Origin: Dinoroseobacter sp034111085
GTDB taxonomy: Bacteria > Pseudomonadota > Alphaproteobacteria > Rhodobacterales > Rhodobacteraceae
Assembly (NCBI GenBank): GCA_034111085.1
Contig: JAWUXZ010000005.1
Span: 19,748-83,747 of the forward strand
Length of the DNA stretch: 64,000 nt
Direction: 5' to 3'
A model generated the notes under the pieces. That model was not told the DNA's origin. It worked only from the letters and a program-made list of their open reading frames with translations, and did no database searches. The position numbers and the translations under genes were made by a program. Shown one piece after another: positions 59,160-64,000 of this stretch. Positions within the stretch are counted from its first letter, which is position 1; each line of letters starts with the position of its first letter.

Positions 59160-60305
59160 ATGGCTGGAAATAACGGCGGACCCTGGGGTGGCGGTGGCGA
59201 CGATCGTCCCGGCGGCGGGGACAATCGCGGAAATGGCGGGCGACGTCCGCCCAACAACGGCGACGGCCCGCAGATCCCAGAAATCGATGAGATCATGAGA
59301 AAAGGCCAAGAGCAGCTGCGCGTCCTTATGGGCGGGCGTGGCGGCGGAAATGGCGCAAATGGCGGCGGCGGAGGCGGTGACGGCTTCAAGATGACCCCGC
59401 GCGTTTGGGGTCTCGGAGCGGTTGTTGTGTTGGGCCTTTGGGCGTTCACCAGCTTTTATACCGTGCGTCCTGAAGAACAGTCGGTTGAGCTGTTTCTCGG
59501 TGAATACTACGCCACCGGCAATTCCGGTCTGAACTTCGCGCCTTGGCCCGTTGTGACTGCCGAAGTTATCGCAGTGACCCGAGAGAACACCGAACAGATC
59601 GGTCTTGGGCGCGCAGGCGATGGCTTGATGCTGACCACGGACGAAAACATCGTCGACATCGACTTTGAGGTGGTCTGGAACATCAACGATCCAGCCAAGT
59701 TCTTGTTTAACTTGCGCGATGCGGAAAATACGATCCGTGCCGTGTCTGAGGCTGCGATGCGCGAAGTCATTGCTGCCAGCGAATTGGCCCCGATCCTGAA
59801 CCGGGATCGTGCGTTGATCGCAGACACCGTGCTTTCGCTGATCCAAACGACACTCGACAGCTATGATGCTGGCGTGAATGTCGTGCGTCTGAACCTTGAC
59901 CGTGCTGACCCTCCCGGTGAGGTAATCGACGCGTTCCGCGAAGTGCAAGCCGCCGAGCAGGAACGTGACCGGTTAGAACGCACAGCAGACGCTTACGCCA
60001 ACCAAGTGCTCGCAGGGGCGCGCGGTGAAAGTGCGCAGTTGCTGGAAGAAGCCGAAGCCTACCGTGCGCAAGTCGTAAACGAGGCCGAAGGTGAAGCATC
60101 GCGCTTCCTCGCGGTTTTGACCGAATACAATCTTGCCCCAGAAGTTACGCGCAAGCGTCTCTACATTGAGACGATGGAACGTATCTTGGGCAACGTTGAT
60201 AAAGTCATCCTCGACACCAATGGAGAGGGCGGTCAGGACGTTGTGCCATATCTGCCGCTCAATGAGCTGCGCCGCGGCGCCAATCAGGCAGGGAGCTCGA
60301 ACTAA
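59160..60305 (+). CDS. hflK: FtsH protease activity modulator HflK
   Basis: A 381-residue SPFH/band 7 protein. A Gly/Asn/Pro-rich cytoplasmic N-terminus (about 1-78) is followed by a membrane helix (about 83-100, VWGLGAVVVLGLWAFTSFY) and the SPFH domain (VRPEEQSVELFLGEYY, NREREL-like NRDRALIADTVLSLIQ). The helical region holds AAEQERDRLERTADAYANQV. With HflC it forms a periplasmic cage around FtsH. It overlaps hflC by one base (TAATG). Confidence 0.94.
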   Translation: MAGNNGGPWGGGGDDRPGGGDNRGNGGRRPPNNGDGPQIPEIDEIMRKGQEQLRVLMGGRGGGNGANGGGGGGDGFKMTPRVWGLGAVVVLGLWAFTSFYTVRPEEQSVELFLGEYYATGNSGLNFAPWPVVTAEVIAVTRENTEQIGLGRAGDGLMLTTDENIVDIDFEVVWNINDPAKFLFNLRDAENTIRAVSEAAMREVIAASELAPILNRDRALIADTVLSLIQTTLDSYDAGVNVVRLNLDRADPPGEVIDAFREVQAAEQERDRLERTADAYANQVLAGARGESAQLLEEAEAYRAQVVNEAEGEASRFLAVLTEYNLAPEVTRKRLYIETMERILGNVDKVILDTNGEGGQDVVPYLPLNELRRGANQAGSSN

Positions 60306-61189
60306 TGAAAAAAGCAACTTTCCTTCTGCCCATCGTTTTCGTTCTGGGCCTGCTGGGTCTTAGCTCGGTCTACATCGTGGACGAACGCGAAACTGTGCTC
60401 GTTCTGCAATTTGGCCAGATCGCAGCCGTCAAGGAAGACCCCGGTCTCGCCTTCAAGATCCCGTTCATCCAAGAAGTCGTGCGCTACGACGACCGGATCT
60501 TGTCGCTCGACACCGCTGCCATCGAAGTTACGCCTTCGGATGATCGTCGTTTGGTTGTGGACGCGTTCGCGCGCTACCGCATCGCGGACGTTGTTCAGTT
60601 CCGTCAGGCCGTTGGTGTGGGTGGTCTTCGCGCCGCTGAGGACCGCCTTGAAGGTATCCTCAACCCGCAAATCCGGGCCGTGCTCGGTTCTGAGGGTGTG
60701 ACCTCCAACACGATCTTGTCGCAAGACCGGGCCGGGTTGATGGTGCGGATCACCGAGCAAGCGCGCCAGCGGGCTTTGCCCCTTGGTCTCGAAGTGCTCG
60801 ATGTGCGTCTTAAGCAGACCAACCTGCCAACGCAGAACTTGGAAGCCACATTCGCACGGATGCGGGCCGAGCGTCAGCGCGAAGCCACAGACGAGATCGC
60901 ACGCGGTAACGAGGCAGCACAGCGTGTTCGCGCCCAAGCCGACCGTACTGTGGTCGAACTTGTGTCCGAGGCGGTGCGCGAAGCTGAGATCACCCGAGGT
61001 GAGGCCGATGCGCGAAGAAACAACATCTTCGCAAGCGCGTTTGGTCAAGACCCTGAGTTCTTCGAGTTCTACCGCTCGATGACCGCGTATGAGCGCGCGC
61101 TTCAGGGATCGAACTCGACCATGGTGATTACGCCAGACAGCGAGTTCTTCCAGTATCTCGACGGCAGCATGGGCTTGGCGGGTAACTAA
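60305..61189 (+). CDS. hflC: FtsH protease activity modulator HflC
   Basis: A 294-residue SPFH protein with an N-terminal signal-anchor (about 4-22, ATFLLPIVFVLGLLGLSSVYI), VDERETVLVLQFGQI and the conserved helical RAERQREATDEIARGNEAAQRVRAQADR. The C-terminus has FFEFYRSMTAYERALQGSNSTMVI. It forms the HflKC complex with the preceding gene. The DUF2065 gene 31 bases after it is the normal third member of this operon. Confidence 0.94.
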   Translation: MKKATFLLPIVFVLGLLGLSSVYIVDERETVLVLQFGQIAAVKEDPGLAFKIPFIQEVVRYDDRILSLDTAAIEVTPSDDRRLVVDAFARYRIADVVQFRQAVGVGGLRAAEDRLEGILNPQIRAVLGSEGVTSNTILSQDRAGLMVRITEQARQRALPLGLEVLDVRLKQTNLPTQNLEATFARMRAERQREATDEIARGNEAAQRVRAQADRTVVELVSEAVREAEITRGEADARRNNIFASAFGQDPEFFEFYRSMTAYERALQGSNSTMVITPDSEFFQYLDGSMGLAGN

Positions 61190-61220
61190 AGTGTTTCTTC
61201 CAGAAGTGCTTTAAGCCCCT

Positions 61221-61415
61221 ATGCTGAGCACAATACTTACGGGATTGGCCCTTCTCCTTCTGGGGGAGGGCCTTTTCCTTGCGCTCTGGCCTGCGCGGTT
61301 CGGGCCCAGCGTGATCCAACAGCTATTCTCCATCATCCCCGACGAGCTACGCCGCTGGCTCGGACTAGCCGAAGCCGCGTGCGGGGTAGGGGTGTTGTAT
61401 TGGGTGTTCGGGTGA
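61221..61415 (+). CDS. DUF2065 small membrane protein
   Basis: A 64-residue protein with two hydrophobic stretches (ILTGLALLLLGEGLFLALWP and WLGLAEAACGVGVLYWVFG), matching the DUF2065 family that accompanies hflKC. Function unknown. The degP-type gene usually next in this block is displaced by a TetR/MBL module on the other strand. Confidence 0.9.
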   Translation: MLSTILTGLALLLLGEGLFLALWPARFGPSVIQQLFSIIPDELRRWLGLAEAACGVGVLYWVFG

Positions 61416-61471
61416 GGGGAGGGATGGAGGCTTGGTTTGCAGGACGAAGCTGCCGTTCATGTCAGCTTCAA

Positions 61472-62080
61472 CTAATCAAACCGACGATCTGAACGCGCGA
61501 AATATAACTGAGATTTTACCAATTCTGCCGTCTCGCCGAGCGTTACACTGTCGGCACCGGACCTGATCAACGCAAACACCCCAATCGCAGTTGTGGTCAA
61601 AAAGGAAGACCAAGCATCGACGTCAAATTCTTCGGGTAGTTCACCAGAGTTGCGTGAATTGTCCAAAGGTTTAGAAAATGACGCCTTTATTGCGCCATGG
61701 TATCGTTGGGCCAAGTCTCTGACCGTCTTGTCTTCATTGGCCATTTCTAACGAAGCGTTGCACAAAAAACAGCCCTTGCGAGAGCCCTTTCGGCTCGCGG
61801 CCCCTGCAAAACGGTCAAGCGTGTCAGAAACTGCGCTAAGGCCAGCGTCGGCCGCGTTCAGAGCAGCGAACCGTTCGGGAACCACGTTAACGAGATAACG
61901 GTCCAACGCTGCGTGGAATAAATTTTGTTTACTGCCAAATTCTGAGTAGATGCTCTTTTTGTTGACGGCCATTTCATCAACTAGCATCCGCGTCGACACA
62001 CCCCTGTAGCCATGCAACCAAAACAGTTGCATGGCTTTTTCAAGGATGTCGTCACGAGAATATTGTTTAATTCGTCCCAC
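61472..62080 (-). CDS. TetR/AcrR-family transcriptional regulator
   Basis: A 202-residue regulator. The N-terminal helix-turn-helix (about 6-52) reads SRDDILEKAMQLFWLHGYRG then STRMLVDEMAVNKKSIYSEF, followed by an effector domain of unclear specificity (about 60-200). The gene and its neighbour are visibly more AT-rich than the surroundings. It follows the MBL gene by 53 bases on the same strand and probably controls it and itself through the palindrome at 62916. Confidence 0.9.
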   Translation of the reverse strand: MGRIKQYSRDDILEKAMQLFWLHGYRGVSTRMLVDEMAVNKKSIYSEFGSKQNLFHAALDRYLVNVVPERFAALNAADAGLSAVSDTLDRFAGAASRKGSRKGCFLCNASLEMANEDKTVRDLAQRYHGAIKASFSKPLDNSRNSGELPEEFDVDAWSSFLTTTAIGVFALIRSGADSVTLGETAELVKSQLYFARSDRRFD

Positions 62081-62133
62081 GGGAAAGTTCTAAACCAATC
62101 CGGCAGTCAGTTGCGAGCATGGACAACAAGATT

Positions 62134-62877
62134 TCATTGTCCGCTGACAAAATTCTCGACATGCAAGCGTGCGTTTTGTTGCAAACCTGAATGTCCGTCA
62201 GCCATGCGATCAAAGTCAACTTCCAGTACACGGGCAACACTGTCTCTGATTTGTGCGTAATTGTCGGCCGTGGCTTTTGGTATCTCACTCACATGATCGC
62301 CCCGGCTCACGATTGAATCGCCGGAGAACAAGGTGTTTCTCCAGACGTACATTGCGCTTCCAAGGGTGTGACCTGGCGTGTGCATTGCCCGGATGATTGT
62401 GCCGTCGATGACGATATCCTGACCGTCCTCGAACTCTATCATATTTGGCAGATTGGGCAGCGTTGATCCCATCATAAAAGTCGACATTCTCGCCATCCAG
62501 CCACCGGGTTTGATCTCGCCTCGCATCAAGGCACCCTCACCTGGCCCAACATATATTGGAATGTCCTTATATACCGCTAGTCCAGCGGTGTGGTCGAAAT
62601 GACCATGCGTTATCAGGACGGCATGAACCGTCCGGTCGCCGATTTCTGCAAGGATAAGCTCGGCGCCTGGTTCGCTGCCTGCGTCAACAAGAACAACGCC
62701 AGTTTCAGTTGGAATTATCCAAGAAAGGGACATCCCAGCCTTCAGGCCGACCAGCCCCTCATGTTCCATGCGATCACCCTGGGGGAAGGGCATTCTGGCG
62801 GCAATGGGCGCGAACACAACGCCCGCTAACAATACAAATCCTAGCCCAAGTGAGAGGAACTTTGTTCTGGTTCTCAT
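62134..62877 (-). CDS. MBL-fold metallo-hydrolase, exported
   Basis: A 247-residue protein with an N-terminal hydrophobic signal (about 8-27, FLSLGLGFVLLAGVVFAPI) and the metallo-beta-lactamase zinc motif LITHGHFDHTAGL (H-x-H-x-D-H). MHTPGHTLGSAMYVW and LFSGDSIV supply further ligands. It may be a lactonase, esterase or other hydrolase in the periplasm; substrate unknown. It is preceded by a perfect palindrome and followed by a TetR gene. Confidence 0.88.
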   Translation of the reverse strand: MRTRTKFLSLGLGFVLLAGVVFAPIAARMPFPQGDRMEHEGLVGLKAGMSLSWIIPTETGVVLVDAGSEPGAELILAEIGDRTVHAVLITHGHFDHTAGLAVYKDIPIYVGPGEGALMRGEIKPGGWMARMSTFMMGSTLPNLPNMIEFEDGQDIVIDGTIIRAMHTPGHTLGSAMYVWRNTLFSGDSIVSRGDHVSEIPKATADNYAQIRDSVARVLEVDFDRMADGHSGLQQNARLHVENFVSGQ

Positions 62878-63219
62878 CGGTCATTCTCCGTTTGCGACTC
62901 AAGTTCACAATAAGTAACCGATCGGTTTAATATTAGTCAACATGATTGCCGTGCTTTGGAATGCGCACCATCAAAACGAATGTGCCTTCGGGCCCGGATC
63001 CCCCCCCCAAGTACGCGGACCCTCGGCCACCATAAATTGCCCCGAACCCGCGCCGCGGCGCCACCCCACGGGCAAGCGCTCGCCGAAACTTCCCCAACCC
63101 GCCCCCTTTCACGCGCAAGTGACGCCCCCGCGAGGAGGTTAACCTTGAAACAGCGCGACATCGGACGAATATCATTGGTACACTTTGGCAACGAACCGTT
63201 CCTAAGGAGGACCCCAAGC
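62878..63219. other. Gene-free region between the MBL gene and the protease gene
   Basis: These 342 bases hold no gene I can support; in-frame codons before 63220 continue open but show no family similarity. The left end carries the TetR-type palindrome. The middle (about 62990-63120) is very C-rich. The right end carries a possible heat-shock promoter: CTTGAAA at 63144-63150 and CGAATAT at 63166-63172, 15 bases apart, similar to sigma-32 sites. Confidence 0.5.
62916..62927. promoter_or_regulatory. TetR-type operator candidate AACCGATCGGTT
   Basis: A perfect 12-bp palindrome 39 bases upstream of the MBL gene start, in the promoter position. TetR repressors bind such short dyads, and a TetR gene follows the MBL gene, so control of both by this site is plausible. 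Confidence 0.7.
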
Positions 63220-63960
63220 GTGACCTCAATGACCCGCGTACTCGCCCCAACGCGAGAAGACATCAAATCCAACAAGACCCTATGGCGTGGCACCGTTGCC
63301 CTGCTGTCAGGGTTTACCTTGCTGGTCGCAACCAGCCTAGCGGCCCAAGCTCAATCCACGCCCGCCAGCTTTGCTGATCTGGCCGAGGACGGCAGCCCGG
63401 CAGTCGTCAACATCACCACTGCCACCAATGTCGCAGGCCCCGTCGGCCCGCGCCCGGTGGTGCCCGAAGGCTCGCCGCTTGAGGACTTCTTTGAAGACTT
63501 CATGGAACGCCAAGAAGACGGCCAGCAAGGCGACCGCCCCCAACGGCGCAACAACGCGCTGGGATCGGGTTTCGTGATCTCGGAAGACGGCTACATCGTC
63601 ACCAATAACCACGTGATCGAGCAGGCCGATGAGATCATGATCGAGTTCTACTCAGGCGAGGAACTGGAAGCCGTTGTTGTCGGCACAGATGCCAACACCG
63701 ACCTCGCACTGCTAAAAGTCAAAAGCGACGCGCCGCTGCCATTCGTCAGTTTCGGCGAAAGCGACGAGATGCGCGTTGGCGACTGGGTCATGGCTGTGGG
63801 CAATCCGCTTGGCCAAGGTTTCTCGGTCTCCGCCGGTATCGTGTCGGCGCGCAACCGGGCTTTGTCAGGCACCTATGATGACTTCATCCAGACCGACGCT
63901 GCGATCAACCGGGGCAACTCGGGCGGGCCGCTGTTTAACATGGATGGCGACGTCTTCTGA
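63220..63960 (+). pseudogene. DegP/HtrA-type serine protease, truncated after the catalytic serine
   Basis: A 246-codon fragment. A signal peptide (about 20-46) ends near LAAQAQSTP. The trypsin-like domain has the catalytic His in IVTNNHVIE, Asp in TDANTDLALLKVK and Ser in INRGNSGGPLFNMDGDV. The frame then reads F and a stop, where homologues continue into the rest of the protease domain and two PDZ domains. The last 40 bases of the window are AT-rich and unlike the gene, so the break looks like an inserted element or a join. The GTG at 63220 follows AAGGAGG by 9 bases; a TTG at 63145 after GAGGAGG is an alternative. Confidence 0.85.
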
Positions 63961-64000
63961 GGTTTTCTCTTTACTTAAACCACACAAAAACATCACTTAT
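63958..64000. other. AT-rich foreign-looking sequence at the break in the protease gene
   Basis: From about 63956 the sequence shifts from GC-rich coding DNA to an AT-rich stretch with no similarity to the expected protease continuation. It could be the end of an insertion sequence, an intron or prophage, or an assembly artefact. Too short to identify. Confidence 0.4.

Noticed and set aside
62956..63219. N-terminal extension of the protease frame
   Set aside because: The frame is open but C-rich, without similarity or ribosome-binding sites before 63137, and would put about 88 extra residues before the signal peptide.

Overview
The window is chromosomal DNA from an alphaproteobacterium, most likely a marine Rhodobacteraceae (Roseobacter group). 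The evidence is high GC with strong G/C third-position preference, the soxBDAG sarcosine oxidase operon, MmcB, a DUF2842 protein, the phaZ-phaC-phaP-phaR set, a RibB with a degenerate GTP cyclohydrolase domain, and the hflK-hflC-DUF2065 block. I see no tRNA, rRNA, CRISPR array or complete insertion sequence. Species assignment is inference.

Layout. 1-3.3 kb: a frameshifted GFA-family gene, a GNAT acetyltransferase, trmL, a pirin and a membrane protein. 3.2-6.6 kb: a translationally coupled minus-strand Tad-like operon (TadG/VWA, two TadE-like pseudopilins, one unknown). 6.9-13.5 kb: glutamate dehydrogenase, a 62-bp inverted repeat, then soxB-soxD-soxA-soxG. 13.5-18.7 kb: dnaG-rpoD, a DUF1294 gene bracketed by inverted copies of a short repeat, and an HlyU-like gene. 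18.9-28.2 kb: nrdR-ribD, then ribE-ribB-ribH-nusB, with an opposite-strand capsule module (kpsS, export lipoprotein, kpsC) between ribD and ribE. 28.3-34 kb: small modules (ClpP-like protein plus coiled-coil membrane protein, arsR-SRPBCC, mmcB, two hydrolases).

34-38.4 kb carries a likely catabolic cluster: HisD-family dehydrogenase, VOC protein, peptidase-like unknown, SDR and a LacI regulator, with operator-like sequences upstream of the first gene and of the SDR. 38.4-43.5 kb holds a zinc-finger-like protein and the polyhydroxyalkanoate genes; close matches to the PhaR target CTGC-N3/4-GCAG lie upstream of phaC, phaP and phaR. 43.5-47.5 kb is a polar amino acid ABC transporter operon ending in a class I glutamine amidotransferase. 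47.5-54.4 kb is mostly housekeeping (rlmJ, pyrG, secG, purA) plus a PhnD-like/TerB pair.

54.4-61.4 kb: a low-complexity unknown protein, thiN, rpiA, gor and the HflKC membrane protease regulators with their DUF2065 partner. A more AT-rich TetR/MBL-hydrolase module, preceded by a perfect 12-bp palindrome, separates these from a DegP/HtrA-type protease gene. That gene is broken just after its catalytic serine motif and runs into AT-rich sequence at the window edge, which is the best candidate for a mobile element junction or assembly break.

Most of the window is ordinary core genome. The items most likely to repay attention are the HisD/SDR/LacI cluster with its operators, the PhaR regulon, the broken protease, the membrane/ClpP-like gene pair, and the capsule module inside the riboflavin locus.
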